NCBI GenBank assembly: GCA_963788225.1
Contig: CAWBGI010000001.1
Location: forward strand, 620,001 to 684,000
Reading direction: 5' to 3'
DNA from: Sulfotelmatobacter sp963788225
GTDB taxonomy: Bacteria > Acidobacteriota > Terriglobia > Terriglobales > Acidobacteriaceae
Length of the DNA stretch: 64,000 nt
In this document: piece by piece, positions 26,859 to 36,581 of the stretch
How positions within the stretch are numbered: position 1 is the stretch's first letter
How the letters are laid out: each line of letters opens with the position of its first letter
Translations under genes and position numbers: made by a program
The notes under the pieces: model-generated
Told to the model about the DNA's origin: nothing
Databases searched by the model: none
The model's input: only the letters and a program-made list of their open reading frames with translations

Positions 26859-27659
26859 ATGCAGGCCGCTCCTCCCCCCATCCCTTCCGCTCAGCGCAGC
26901 AGCGACGCGTCGGGTGACGATTTTCAAGCTGTCGATCGTCAAGCTGTCGATCTTCATAAAAACGACCCGCGCGGGAAGCTGATCGTTGCCCTGGACGTTT
27001 CCACCGCGGCCGCCGCACAAAAAATTGTGGCCGCCGTCGGCGACTCCGTGCTGACCTACAAAGTCGGCATGCAGCTCTACACCGCCGAGGGCCCGCAAGT
27101 AGTCCGGGATCTCGTTGCCTCGGGTCGCCGGGTTTTTCTGGATCTCAAATATCACGATATTCCCACCACTGTAGCGAACGCTGTGCACGAAGCGGCCAAA
27201 CTCGGCGTAAGCATGTTGACCGTGCACGCCGCCGGTGGCGGCAAAATGCTCCACGCCGCCGTGGACGCGGCCCGCGCCAACAACCCAAATCTGATAGTGC
27301 TGGGAGTTACAGTGCTCACCAGCCTCGACGAAAACGAAATGCAGAAAGTCGGATTTAGCGGGACGGTTCGCGACGAGGTCGCGCGCCTCGCCGCCCTGGC
27401 CCTGAACAGCGGATGCAAGGGCATCGTCACCTCCGCCCGCGAGACCGCCGCCGTGCGCGCCGAACTGGGCCACAATTTCGCCATCGTAACCCCCGGCGTC
27501 CGCCCCGCAGGCTCGCGCCAGGGAGATCAAGCCCGCGTAGCCACGCCCGCAGAAGCTATAGCCGCCGGAGCCACCCACATCGTCGTAGGCCGCCCCATCA
27601 CCGAAGCCCCCGACCCAGCAGGCGCAGCCCGCGCAATCCTCCAACAGATCAGCTCATAG
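26859..27659 (+). CDS. pyrF: Orotidine 5'-phosphate decarboxylase
   Basis: A 266-residue TIM-barrel enzyme that makes UMP in pyrimidine synthesis. Family signatures are LIVALDVST, YKVGMQLYTAEGP, FLDLKYHDIPTTV (the D-x-K-x-x-D catalytic array), and GVRPAGSRQGDQARVATPAE for phosphate binding. An N-terminal extension of about 38 residues precedes the barrel and includes a duplicated 15-bp unit (TCAAGCTGTCGATC, 26926 onward), so the true start may lie later. It probably shares a transcript with rlpA, an association with no obvious functional link. Confidence 0.95.
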   Translation: MQAAPPPIPSAQRSSDASGDDFQAVDRQAVDLHKNDPRGKLIVALDVSTAAAAQKIVAAVGDSVLTYKVGMQLYTAEGPQVVRDLVASGRRVFLDLKYHDIPTTVANAVHEAAKLGVSMLTVHAAGGGKMLHAAVDAARANNPNLIVLGVTVLTSLDENEMQKVGFSGTVRDEVARLAALALNSGCKGIVTSARETAAVRAELGHNFAIVTPGVRPAGSRQGDQARVATPAEAIAAGATHIVVGRPITEAPDPAGAARAILQQISS

Positions 27660-27680
27660 ATTGATGGGAAACATAGATGT

Positions 27681-27720
27681 GGGGACAGCCGCCCTCGGCT
27701 GTCTGTCGAGCGAAGCTCGA
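27681..27720 (+). repeat. Dispersed palindromic element, copy 1
   Basis: GGGGACAGCCGCCCTCGGCT and the following GTCTGTCGAGCGAAGC match, with small differences, the reverse complement of 62619-62653. The interior contains AGCCG/CGGCT inverted repeats. It lies between pyrF and the glycosylase gene. Confidence 0.75.
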
Positions 27721-27775
27721 CTTGCCGACGCCACCAAGTTGCCAAATCCCGGCATCCAGTCGCAATCTAATACGC

Positions 27776-28675
27776 ATGCCGGAACTGCCCGACATCTCTG
27801 CCTACATCACAGCGCTCGAACCGCGCATCGTCGGTCAGCCACTCGAGCATGTAAGGCTACAGAGCGCTTTTCTCCTGCGCACCACCCAACCGCCGCTCGC
27901 CGATGCGGAAGGTCGCACCGTCCGCGAACTGCGGCGCATCGGTAAGCGCATCGCAATCGGCGTAGAAGACGATCTCTGGCTTGTTCTTCATCTGATGATT
28001 GCCGGCCGCCTGCACTGGCGCCAGGCAAATGCAAAGCTGGCTGGCCGCCAGACTTTGGCCGCCTTCGACTTTTCCAACGGTTCCCTTGTTCTTACCGAAG
28101 CCGGCTCCAAACGCCGCGCGTCCCTGCACGTCGTGCGCGGTGAGGAGGCATTGCATTCCTTCGACGCCGGCGGCATCGACATCTTCTCCGCCGATCTCGT
28201 TTCATTCCGCACAACACTCACCGCCGAAAACCACACACTAAAGCGCGCGCTGACCGATCCGCGCCTTCTGAGTGGAATCGGCAACGCATACTCCGATGAA
28301 ATCCTACACGCCGCGCAACTTTCCCCGCTCGCGCAAACGCAAAAACTGAAGCCCCAGGATTGGGAGCGACTATTTGTCGCAACTCAACACATTCTCCGAT
28401 CTTGGATCGACCGGCTCCGCGCCGAAGCAACCGCCGCTTTCCCCGAAAAAGTAACCGCCTTCCGCGAGGGCATGGCCGTCCACGGCCGCTACGGCCAACC
28501 ATGCCCAAGATGCGGCGACAAAGTCCTGCGCATCCGCTACGCCGACAAAGAAACTAACTACTGCGCCCGCTGCCAGACCGCCGGTAAAGTCCTGGCCGAC
28601 CGCAGCCTGTCCCGCCTCCTGGGTTCGGACTGGCCCAGAACCCTAGAGGAACTCGAAGCCCTAAAGCGCCACTGA
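27776..28675 (+). CDS. Fpg/Nei-family DNA glycosylase
   Basis: A 299-residue base-excision-repair enzyme. The start at ATG 27776 gives the obligatory MPELPDI N-terminus with catalytic Pro2 and Glu3; the longer frame from 27677 is spurious. The helix-two-turn-helix is in LLSGIGNAYSDEILHAAQLS, and the C-terminal zinc finger is CPRCG ... YCARCQ. About 25 further residues follow the finger, slightly longer than typical MutM. The N-terminal PELPD rather than PELPE suggests a Nei-like subgroup; substrate preference (oxidised purines or pyrimidines) is uncertain. Confidence 0.92.
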   Translation: MPELPDISAYITALEPRIVGQPLEHVRLQSAFLLRTTQPPLADAEGRTVRELRRIGKRIAIGVEDDLWLVLHLMIAGRLHWRQANAKLAGRQTLAAFDFSNGSLVLTEAGSKRRASLHVVRGEEALHSFDAGGIDIFSADLVSFRTTLTAENHTLKRALTDPRLLSGIGNAYSDEILHAAQLSPLAQTQKLKPQDWERLFVATQHILRSWIDRLRAEATAAFPEKVTAFREGMAVHGRYGQPCPRCGDKVLRIRYADKETNYCARCQTAGKVLADRSLSRLLGSDWPRTLEELEALKRH

Positions 28676-28892
28676 TCGCGAGCCGATGGGAACCTAACCT
28701 GTCGTACCACGATTCGTATCAGGGCACCGCATTCATGCGTGCCGCAAGTGCCACGTTGTCAGTGCGCCTTCAGGCGCTGCTTCGCGGGATGGAGTTTCAG
28801 AACGGACTGCGGAATGCTTTTTTGACAAGCGTGGTCTAATGACGAGTGGGAAGTCTTGCGCGACTGACCCGCTCGCGCACCTCCTCCGTCGC

Positions 28893-30209
28893 TCACTTCA
28901 ACAACCCCCTAAGCACCGCCACCTCCGCCGCAATCCCAGTCCGCAGCGCAGGATCCACATCCGGCGCAAACAGCGGAGAGTGATTCGACGGCAGCGCAGT
29001 CCCGGCAGCCTTGGCCTCAGCATACTTCTGCGGGTCCGCTCCTCCAAGATTGAAATAGAATCCGGAAATTCCCTGCGCCACGTAATAAGAAAAATCCTCC
29101 GACGCCGCAATCGGCTCCTCTATCACCACATTCTCTTTCCCCAGCGCCGCTTCCAGCGTTCCCTTCAACCGCTCGGCCAGCGCGGGATCGTTATAAACCA
29201 GGTCCGTGCCTTCGTAGTGATCGATCGCAGGCGCCCGCGGCGCACCCGCCGCTTCAGCCTCAGCCTTGGTGATCCGCGCAATCGCTGCCAGCACTTGCTT
29301 GCGCACCTCCGCGTTCCGGGTGCGAACCGTCAGCCCCAACTCGGCCTCGTCCGGAATAACATTATTCTTCGTCCCGGCGTGAATATAGCCCACGGTGACC
29401 ACAGCCATCTCTCCCGGCTTCACCTCGCGCGAAGCGATAGTCTGCAAAGCCAGAACGGTTCGCGCCGCGATCACAATGGGATCAATCGTCGTCTGCGGCG
29501 CCGCGCCGTGCCCGCCTTTGCCGTAAATCGTGATCCGCAGCGAGTCCGCGTTCGTGTTGTAGACGCCCGGGACAATCCCCACCTTCCCCGCCGGCAGCAC
29601 GTTGCCCACATGCATCGCCACGGCAACGTCGGGCTTCGGAAACCGCGTCAGCAAGCCGTCTGCGATCATCCCCTTCGCGCCGCCGATCGTTTCCTCAGCC
29701 GGCTGCCCGATTACTATCAAAGTCCCGCGCCAGGTGCTCTTGCTCCGCGCCATGATCGCCGCCGTGCCCACAATCGCCGCCATGTGCAAGTCGTGTCCGC
29801 AAGCGTGCATCACCGGCACATCGTGTCCGCCATCGTCCTTAGTGCGAACCTTGCTCGCATACGCCAGCCCAGTCTTCTCCTCCACCGGCAGCGCGTCCAG
29901 TTCGGTGCGCAGCATCACGGTCGGCCCCGCGCCATTCTTCAGGATGGCCACAATCCCCGTCCCACCCACATTCTCGGTCACCTCATAGCCAAGCCCTCGC
30001 AGCTGCCCCGCCAGCTTGGCCGCAGTCTGCACCTCGTGCGTAGAAAGCTCCGGATTCCGATGAATGTCCAGATAAAGCGCGTGCGCATCGGGATAGACGG
30101 CTTCGACTTCTTTGGATGAAGCAGCCTGAGCCCCAGCCACAGCACTCAGACACACGACAAGCAGAATGTGTAAGGTCATCCTTCCTAAGATCATGGGTCT
30201 TCGGATCAT
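28893..30209 (-). CDS. M20-family amidohydrolase/metallopeptidase, exported
   Basis: A 438-residue protein with an N-terminal signal segment (LHILLVVCLSAVAGAQA) and the amidohydrolase (HipO/AbgB-like) M20 fold: VMLRTELDALPVEEKTGLAY, MHACGHDLHMAAIVGTA with metal ligands, FIGQPAEET-type segment (VIGQPAEETIGGAKGM), a dimerisation region (HGAAPQTTIDPIVIA), and a C-terminal SNHSPLFAPD ligand region. It probably hydrolyses N-acyl amino acids or peptides in the periplasm. The start could also be the ATG at 30194 or 30179. Confidence 0.9.
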   Translation of the reverse strand: MIRRPMILGRMTLHILLVVCLSAVAGAQAASSKEVEAVYPDAHALYLDIHRNPELSTHEVQTAAKLAGQLRGLGYEVTENVGGTGIVAILKNGAGPTVMLRTELDALPVEEKTGLAYASKVRTKDDGGHDVPVMHACGHDLHMAAIVGTAAIMARSKSTWRGTLIVIGQPAEETIGGAKGMIADGLLTRFPKPDVAVAMHVGNVLPAGKVGIVPGVYNTNADSLRITIYGKGGHGAAPQTTIDPIVIAARTVLALQTIASREVKPGEMAVVTVGYIHAGTKNNVIPDEAELGLTVRTRNAEVRKQVLAAIARITKAEAEAAGAPRAPAIDHYEGTDLVYNDPALAERLKGTLEAALGKENVVIEEPIAASEDFSYYVAQGISGFYFNLGGADPQKYAEAKAAGTALPSNHSPLFAPDVDPALRTGIAAEVAVLRGLLK

Positions 30210-30311
30210 ATCTGGCGCTTAAGCCAGCTGCAAATAAGCCTGCCTTAAGATTCTCGTCGTCAGGCTTCCCAAATCCGTCGTCCATCAGAATTGACTGCCA
30301 AAATTACCCCG

Positions 30312-30339
30312 TTGCCTACCTGCAAGCCGGGTGTACAAT
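30312..30339 (+). promoter_or_regulatory. Candidate promoter of the HPF-sigma operon
   Basis: TTGCCT (30312-30317), a 16-base spacer and TACAAT (30334-30339) lie about 50 bases before the HPF-sigma start. No operator-like dyad is obvious beside it. Confidence 0.5.
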
Positions 30340-30392
30340 TTTCTTAGCAAGCACTGGGTTGCGCTACTTCGTTTTGAATACCCGAGGTGCTA

Positions 30393-31445
30393 ATGAACGT
30401 CCACATCAGTTACCGTCTTCATAAAACTCCCGCCGTAGAAAAAGACATTCAACATCAGATCGAAAAACTGCGAAAGCGCCTGCAAGTCTTCCGCCCCGAA
30501 CTGATTCACCTCAAAGGCATGGTCGAGGAAACTTCCGCCCGCGAAGGCGCCATCGTCTCCCTCAACCTGCGCCTGCCCTCGGGACAAATGGCCGTCCAGG
30601 CCAAAGCCTCAACTGCTGCCGCCGCTGTCAAGACCGCGTTCGAAGACTTGCTGCAACAGGTCAACAAACACAAAGACCTGCTGCGCTCCACCCACAAGTG
30701 GACACGCCGCCAGAAAGACGCCTCCCGCCGCAACGCTTCCGTGCCTTTCGAGCAAACCCTTGCCGCAGTCTTCCCGGCAACGGTTTCCTCCGACGACGTC
30801 CGCTCTTATGTCAACGTGAATCTCGCGCGCCTCGAGCGCTTTGTCGAGCGCGAAATCTATTTTCGCGAAACCCTCGATTTCATCGAGCCCGATTCCATCT
30901 CCACCAATGAAGTCATCGACGAGACCATCGCCGCCGCGCTCGGCGACGGCAACGACGATGGCAAAGAGAAGCCGGAGCGTCTCGCACTCGAACCCTGGCT
31001 GTACCGCTTAGCCATGCGCGCGCTCGATGAACTCTCCCGCCCCGATGGCGCCAACGGCAACGCCGTGCACCTCGAAGATTCTGCCCGCAAGCGCAACATC
31101 AAGGCCAGCGACGAACCCGAACTCCAGTTCCATCAGCCCGACGAATCCATCACCGAAGAAACCATCATCGCCGACGGCCGCATAGCCACCCCCGAACAAA
31201 TCGTCGGCTCCGACGAAATGCTGCGCCTCATCGCCTCCGCTCTGCGCGACTTGAGCCCAGCCCATCGTGAAGCCTTTATCCTGCACGCCATCGAAGGCTT
31301 CGGCATCGACGAAATCTCCGCCATCACCGGCTCTCCGCCCGAAGCTGTGTCATTCTCCATCTCTGCCGCGCGCGAACAACTGCGCCGATCGCCCAGTTTC
31401 GCCCATCAGTTTAAGGGACGATTCGCGCCCACCGGCACCGCGTAA
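30393..31445 (+). CDS. HPF-like ribosome-binding domain fused to ECF-type sigma factor
   Basis: A 350-residue fusion. ATG 30393 is chosen because it gives the usual HPF N-terminus (MNVHISYRLHKTPAVEKDIQ) and has GAGGTG just upstream; GTG 30387 is the alternative. Residues 1-98 match the hibernation-promoting factor/YfiA fold (beta-alpha-beta-beta-beta-alpha, ending QVNKHKDLLR). Residues about 136-216 look like sigma-70 region 2 (TNEVIDETIAAALG, then LEPWLYRLAMRALDELSR), and about 276-332 like region 4 (LRDLSPAHREAFILHAIEGF; SAITGSPPEAVSFSISAARE). A linker rich in acidic residues separates them. This layout would couple ribosome state to transcription, which is inference. A baeRF gene follows after 33 bases. 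Confidence 0.85.
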   Translation: MNVHISYRLHKTPAVEKDIQHQIEKLRKRLQVFRPELIHLKGMVEETSAREGAIVSLNLRLPSGQMAVQAKASTAAAAVKTAFEDLLQQVNKHKDLLRSTHKWTRRQKDASRRNASVPFEQTLAAVFPATVSSDDVRSYVNVNLARLERFVEREIYFRETLDFIEPDSISTNEVIDETIAAALGDGNDDGKEKPERLALEPWLYRLAMRALDELSRPDGANGNAVHLEDSARKRNIKASDEPELQFHQPDESITEETIIADGRIATPEQIVGSDEMLRLIASALRDLSPAHREAFILHAIEGFGIDEISAITGSPPEAVSFSISAAREQLRRSPSFAHQFKGRFAPTGTA

Positions 31446-31478
31446 CTCCAATTCCATAACGAAGGAGTAGGACCGCGT

Positions 31479-32729
31479 ATGATTACTCGGGAACAAATCC
31501 ACGAACTCGCACAATTCGAAGATCAGGCAGGCTGCGCTCTCAGCTATTACTTTCAGCCCACAACCCCACGCAATAAAGCCCACAAGGAAGAAGCGATTCT
31601 CACTAAAGATCTGGCGCGCGAAGCCTTGCGCCAGTTGGAAAACAAGCACAAGAGTAAAGACAAGTACGAATCCGCCCGCGCCGATCTTGACCGCATCGTC
31701 CGTCTGTCACAGGATTTGCGCGGCAACGGCTCGCGCGCCAAAGCGATCTTCGCCTGCTCTGCGCAGGGTTTCTGGCGCGAATACGATTTGCCCGCGCAAC
31801 TCAGCGGCACGCAGCTCTCTGTGAATCGGCATTTCCACCTCAGGCCTCTAGCCCAGTTGCTGGGAGCGTTTCCCCGTCTCGGCATCGTGCTGGTCGATCG
31901 TCATCGCGCCCGCCTGTTCGATCTGCGCCTCGGCGAACTCAGCGAGCGCATGGACTTCTTTCATCCCCTAACGCGCCGCGGCCGCGGCGACGGCTTCGGC
32001 GGCTACGACGCCGGCCACGCCGAGCGCCGCGTCGCCGACGACGCTCTCCACCACTTCAAGTTCATCGCCGAGTTCATTAAAGAAGGTTTGGAAAAAAGCA
32101 TGTTCGAGTCCTGGATTCTCGGCTGCCAGGACACTCACTGGGCGCAGTTCGAACCGCAGCTGCACTCCTACGCGAAGCAGAAGTTGCTAGGCCGTTTTTC
32201 CGCCGAAGTGGCGCACATCAGCAACGAAGAAATCCGCTCGCACGCCGAAAAGATTTTTGCCGACGCGCAGCAGCGCCGCTGCCAGGAACTGGTTCGCGAA
32301 ACCCTGAACCAGGCGGCCCACAATGCCCGCGGCGTCACCGGATTGCGCCGCGTGCTCCACGCGCTCGAGTTGGGCGAAGTGCAAACCCTGCTCATCGGCC
32401 AGAACTTTCACGCCCAGGCCGTCGAGTGCTCCGGCTGCGGCCACCTCGATCCCCACGTGGTGCACCTCTGTCCAGTCTGCGGCCGCGAGACCCGCGAGGT
32501 CGTCGACGTAGCCGAAGCAGTCCTGCCCTGGGTAATCCGCCACGACGTCGAACTCTTCTACGTAAAAGACGATCCCGAGTTCGACAAAGTAGGAAACATA
32601 GCCGCCCTGCTCCGCTACCGCTCTGACCTGAACAAAAACGTCCGCGCCATCACCGAAGTCCCCGCGCACCCATCCCTGGGCCGCCAGGAGGGACGAGTAG
32701 GCCGCTACCGAGGTGCAGCCAGCGGCTAA
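31479..32729 (+). CDS. Bacterial eRF1-like (baeRF) protein, probably family 10
   Basis: A 416-residue cytoplasmic protein with the three-part layout of archaeo-eukaryotic release factor 1 relatives found in bacteria. The N-terminal part (1-115) includes QLENKHKSKDKYESARADLD. The middle domain (about 130-270) has a loop DGFGGYDAGHAERRVADD at 171-188, where Gly-Gly-Tyr (174-176) stands in place of the release-factor GGQ. The C-terminal L30e-like domain carries a zinc ribbon C317/C320 and C331/C334 (CSGCG ... CPVCG). Known relatives are thought to act in peptidyl-tRNA hydrolysis or ribosome rescue. AAGGAG at 31462-31467 supports the start. It is co-directional with the HPF-sigma gene, 33 bases apart, so one operon is likely. 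Confidence 0.8.
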   Translation: MITREQIHELAQFEDQAGCALSYYFQPTTPRNKAHKEEAILTKDLAREALRQLENKHKSKDKYESARADLDRIVRLSQDLRGNGSRAKAIFACSAQGFWREYDLPAQLSGTQLSVNRHFHLRPLAQLLGAFPRLGIVLVDRHRARLFDLRLGELSERMDFFHPLTRRGRGDGFGGYDAGHAERRVADDALHHFKFIAEFIKEGLEKSMFESWILGCQDTHWAQFEPQLHSYAKQKLLGRFSAEVAHISNEEIRSHAEKIFADAQQRRCQELVRETLNQAAHNARGVTGLRRVLHALELGEVQTLLIGQNFHAQAVECSGCGHLDPHVVHLCPVCGRETREVVDVAEAVLPWVIRHDVELFYVKDDPEFDKVGNIAALLRYRSDLNKNVRAITEVPAHPSLGRQEGRVGRYRGAASG

Positions 32730-32764
32730 TTCTAAGTGAGTATGAATTACTGAAAGCTGGGTGC

Positions 32765-32797
32765 CCCATCCTTGCGCGTTCTTTGCGCAAGGGTGGG
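32765..32797. repeat. Palindromic hairpin element downstream of baeRF
   Basis: CCCATCCTTGCGC (32765-32777) and GCGCAAGGGTGGG (32785-32797) pair at 12 of 13 positions round a 7-base loop. It could help to terminate the operon but lacks a clear T-tract; it looks like a dispersed element. Confidence 0.6.
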
Positions 32798-33321
32798 ATT
32801 CCACGGACGCCAATCCGTCGGGGTCTTGCGTAGAATCACACCCGAATCACGGTCAGGACCAAATCCTTTACTCTACCGCCGATCTGGATCTAAAAAAAAA
32901 TCGCAGATCAAATCTGCTTAATTCCTTTGAATCAAGCACTTGCGAGACTCCGATCTGCCGGAATCCGGCTAAAATCTTGAATCTAAATAACTTGCCCGTA
33001 AAATCTTGCGGATAAAAGAGTTACGTGCTTGCGCATCCAGTAAGTTGTTTAGAATCAGTGAGGTTATTTCTGTCGGGACTGAAAACAGACGCAAACTATT
33101 GTGGGGGAAGGACTTAGCCGCGCGATATTCAGTTTTCAATGAGCTGTTTCTTGCTGCCTCTGCTGGGGCAATCATGAAGGAATTGTTTTTGAGACGCAAG
33201 GTCAGATGTCACAAGGGTTGCCTGTGGAAAAGTTCGCCGTCACTTCGCGCTTCCACGTGTATGTACATTTTATGCATACTCTGATATTCTTAACATTGCT
33301 CGCTGCGCGTCGAGGCCGTAA
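32798..33321. other. Intergenic region before brnTA
   Basis: No convincing gene. The segment 32870-33010 is AT-richer than its surroundings. An imperfect dyad, GTATG TACATTTTATG CATAC at 33259-33279, lies about 45 bases before brnT and could be an autoregulatory site. Confidence 0.4.
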
Positions 33322-33609
33322 ATGCTTTTCGAGTGGGACGAAAGCAAGCGCCAGTCCAACCTCGCGAAGCATCACATCGACTTTCAAGACGCGCTGCGGA
33401 TTTTTGACGGCCCCATATTCGAGAAGACAAGTCGCGGTCACGGAGAAGACCGCGTATTGGCCATCGGCGTTATAGAAGACATTGAGATCGTGGTGGTCTA
33501 CGTAATCCGTGGCAAGCGCCGTCGCATCATTTCAGCCAGGAGAGCACATAGAGATGAAAGGCAAGACTACGCAAACCACCTCACGAACTCGCTCCAAAGG
33601 CGCCACTGA
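33322..33609 (+). CDS. brnT: BrnT-family toxin (type II toxin-antitoxin)
   Basis: A 95-residue protein of RelE-like BrnT type, typical in length. The family N-terminus FEWDESKRQSNLAKHHIDFQ is clear, followed by DALRIFDGPIFE and the core RVLAIGVIEDIEIVVVYVIR, with C-terminal RRIISARRAHRDER. BrnT toxins act on RNA and inhibit translation. It overlaps the antitoxin gene by 56 bases, as usual for this pair. Confidence 0.93.
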   Translation: MLFEWDESKRQSNLAKHHIDFQDALRIFDGPIFEKTSRGHGEDRVLAIGVIEDIEIVVVYVIRGKRRRIISARRAHRDERQDYANHLTNSLQRRH

Positions 33610-33847
33610 CTTCAAGCGATTGCGCGCCATGCGGGACTCCGAAATCGATTTCTCAGAGATTCCCAAACTCGGCAAATCGTTCTGGGCCACCGCCAAGCTC
33701 ACCCTGCCCGAGCCCAAAGACCGCCTCACCATCCGCGTGGACCACGACGTCGTGCAGTGGCTCAAAAAGCACGGCAAAGGCTACCAGACCCGCATCAACG
33801 CCATCCTGCGCTCGTATATGGAAGCCCAAACCGACGACGCACGCTAG
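33554..33847 (+). CDS. brnA: BrnA-family antitoxin
   Basis: A 97-residue protein with a ribbon-helix-helix C-terminus (RLTIRVDHDVVQWLKKHGKG; YQTRINAILRSYMEA), the hallmark of BrnA. The ATG at 33554 has AGGAG at 33538-33542 and gives the usual N-terminal tail (MKGKTTQTTSR). The longer frame from 33509 is not needed. BrnA neutralises BrnT by direct binding and represses the operon. Confidence 0.92.
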   Translation: MKGKTTQTTSRTRSKGATDFKRLRAMRDSEIDFSEIPKLGKSFWATAKLTLPEPKDRLTIRVDHDVVQWLKKHGKGYQTRINAILRSYMEAQTDDAR

Positions 33848-34220
33848 TTGTAGAATCCACTGCTGCGCAAAGAATGTTCAAGGATGGGCACCCGCCCGTG
33901 ATAGGCACTACCGAAGCACGAAGGCAAAATCTCCTGGCTATCGGCTGAGGCAGCGCGCACCCTCCTACGAAGCTCAGGGCAGGCTTTCGAAAACCGCGAA
34001 AGGTGCGGGAGCCTCAGCCTCTGTGTCTCTCGATGGACTTTCAGTCGAAATGCACGGGCAAAACCAAGATCTCACCACAGAGTCACAGAGACACAGAAAA
34101 CCAAAATCATAGAAATAACAAATCCCAAAAAGGCCTTCTCTGTGCCTCTGTGTCTCTGTGGTGAAAGGTTTTTTGTCGCTTGCGTGATATGCTTCCCGCT
34201 TCCGTACAGAAAGAGAACTA
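33848..34220. other. Intergenic region with repeats, no gene seen
   Basis: The segment contains a CTCAGGGCAGGCT-type fragment, also found near 42195, and the CACAGAG inverted repeat. No coding potential is evident on either strand. Confidence 0.55.
34072..34164. repeat. Inverted pair of CACAGAG 8-bp arrays
   Basis: Left arm 34072-34099 (CACAGAGT, CACAGAGA, CACAGAAA units) is nearly the reverse complement of right arm 34136-34164 (CTCTGTGC, CTCTGTGT, CTCTGTGG). A 36-base AT-rich core lies between. Confidence 0.82.
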
Positions 34221-35483
34221 ATGACCTTCTCGCGCCGTGATTTCGTGAAAACATCCGTTCTAGGAGCAGTCGCCGCCGGAGTTGGAACGCGCGCTCAAGG
34301 CGAAGCCGCAAACGCGCAAGAACACGTTGCTGCGGACAATCAGTCGCAATCCGGCTCCTACAAGCGCCCCATCATCGTCTGCGCCCACAACGGCTTCAAC
34401 TATCTCGAGGACGCGTTCGCCTTCCTGAAAAGCGGCGGCGATACGCTGGACGCCGCGCTCAAAGTGGTCAAGGGACCGGAAGACGATCCCAAAGACACCA
34501 GCGTCGGCCTGGGCGGAATTCCCAACGAAGAAGGCGTGGTCGAACTCGACGCCTGCTGCATGCACGGACCCACGCGCCGCGCCGGCTCCGTCGGAGCCGT
34601 GCGCAACATCAAGAACGTTTCGCAGGTCTCAAAGGCCGTGTTCGAGCACACCGGACACGTTATGCTGGTGGGCGAAGGCGCGGAGCGCTTCGCCGTGGCC
34701 GTCGGCTTCCCGCGCGAAAACCTGCTCACCGACCACTCCCGCAAGATCTGGCTGCTGTGGAAGGAGTATCACTCGAGCGAAGATTGGTGGGGACCATCGC
34801 TCGCCGACCCGCACTGGCAGCCCCCCGACACCAAGCCGGAAGCGAAACCGCAGTCGCAACTCTGGCAAGAGCGCTATCGCCGCCTCGAAGAGCACGCCGC
34901 CGAATTGGGCATCGCTCCTGAGTTGCGCCGCGATGCGATCCACAAAGTGTTGTTTCCGCCGACTGGAACGATTCACTGCTCGGCGCTGAACGAGAAAGGC
35001 GAAATCTCCGGCTGCACCACCACCAGCGGATTAGCCTACAAACTTCCCGGCCGCTGCGGCGATTCGCCCATCATCGGCGCCGGCTGCTACACCGACCAGG
35101 ACGTGGGCTCAGCCGGAGCGACCGGCAGCGGCGAGGAGAACATCAAAGTCGCGGGCGCGCACACCATCGTCGAGAACATGCGGCACGGAATGTCTCCGCA
35201 GGAAGCGGGCATGGACGCGCTCAAACGCATCGTCCGCATTTACAACGGCGATATGAAGAAGCTGCGCTTCGTCGACATGATCTACTACATCCTGCGCAAA
35301 GACGGCGCTTATGCGGGAGTCTCGCTGTGGGAAGGTTACGTACCCGGCAGGCCGCACACGATCGCCGTGCATGACGGCACGCGCCGCGCAGAAAACGCGG
35401 TGGCGATGTTCAAAGGGTTTTCGCAGGATTTTCCGCCGGAACCCAGCGTTCCCGAGGACGTAAGGAAACAGTATCTGAAATAG
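34221..35483 (+). CDS. TAT-exported N4-(beta-N-acetylglucosaminyl)-L-asparaginase / isoaspartyl peptidase family
   Basis: A 420-residue Ntn-hydrolase of the glycosylasparaginase family. The N-terminus has a twin-arginine signal (SRRDFVKTSVLGAVAAGVGT). Family segments are GLGGIPNEEGVVELDACCMH, RAGSVGAVRNIKNVSQVSKA, and the autoprocessing site PPTGTIHCSALN with nucleophile T250. Next come CTTTSGLAYKLPGRCGDSPI and GAGCYTDQDVGSAGATGSGE for substrate binding. It is an extracytoplasmic enzyme, folded before export. An inserted charged segment (about 185-235) precedes the cleavage site. Activity is probably cleavage of GlcNAc-Asn or related amides. Confidence 0.92.
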   Translation: MTFSRRDFVKTSVLGAVAAGVGTRAQGEAANAQEHVAADNQSQSGSYKRPIIVCAHNGFNYLEDAFAFLKSGGDTLDAALKVVKGPEDDPKDTSVGLGGIPNEEGVVELDACCMHGPTRRAGSVGAVRNIKNVSQVSKAVFEHTGHVMLVGEGAERFAVAVGFPRENLLTDHSRKIWLLWKEYHSSEDWWGPSLADPHWQPPDTKPEAKPQSQLWQERYRRLEEHAAELGIAPELRRDAIHKVLFPPTGTIHCSALNEKGEISGCTTTSGLAYKLPGRCGDSPIIGAGCYTDQDVGSAGATGSGEENIKVAGAHTIVENMRHGMSPQEAGMDALKRIVRIYNGDMKKLRFVDMIYYILRKDGAYAGVSLWEGYVPGRPHTIAVHDGTRRAENAVAMFKGFSQDFPPEPSVPEDVRKQYLK

Positions 35484-35514
35484 ACAGCATACCTCGGTGG
35501 CTTTCTGAGTCTTT

Positions 35515-35544
35515 GGCCAACGACCAACGACTACCGGCCAACGG
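35515..35544. repeat. CCAACGA heptad repeat cluster
   Basis: GGCCAACGACCAACGACTAC, followed by CGGCCAACGG, shows a 7-bp period. It sits in the short gap between the convergent asparaginase and glpX genes. Confidence 0.6.
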
Positions 35545-35552
35545 CTGGTTCT

Positions 35553-36581
<1,029 letters not shown>

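Noticed and set aside
28839..30119. 426-codon plus-strand frame opposite the M20 gene
   Set aside because: Arg/His/Leu-rich shadow without domains; the M20 reading has all metal ligands.
33006..33284. 92-codon plus-strand frame before brnT
   Set aside because: No motif or ribosome-binding site; composition unlike coding sequence.
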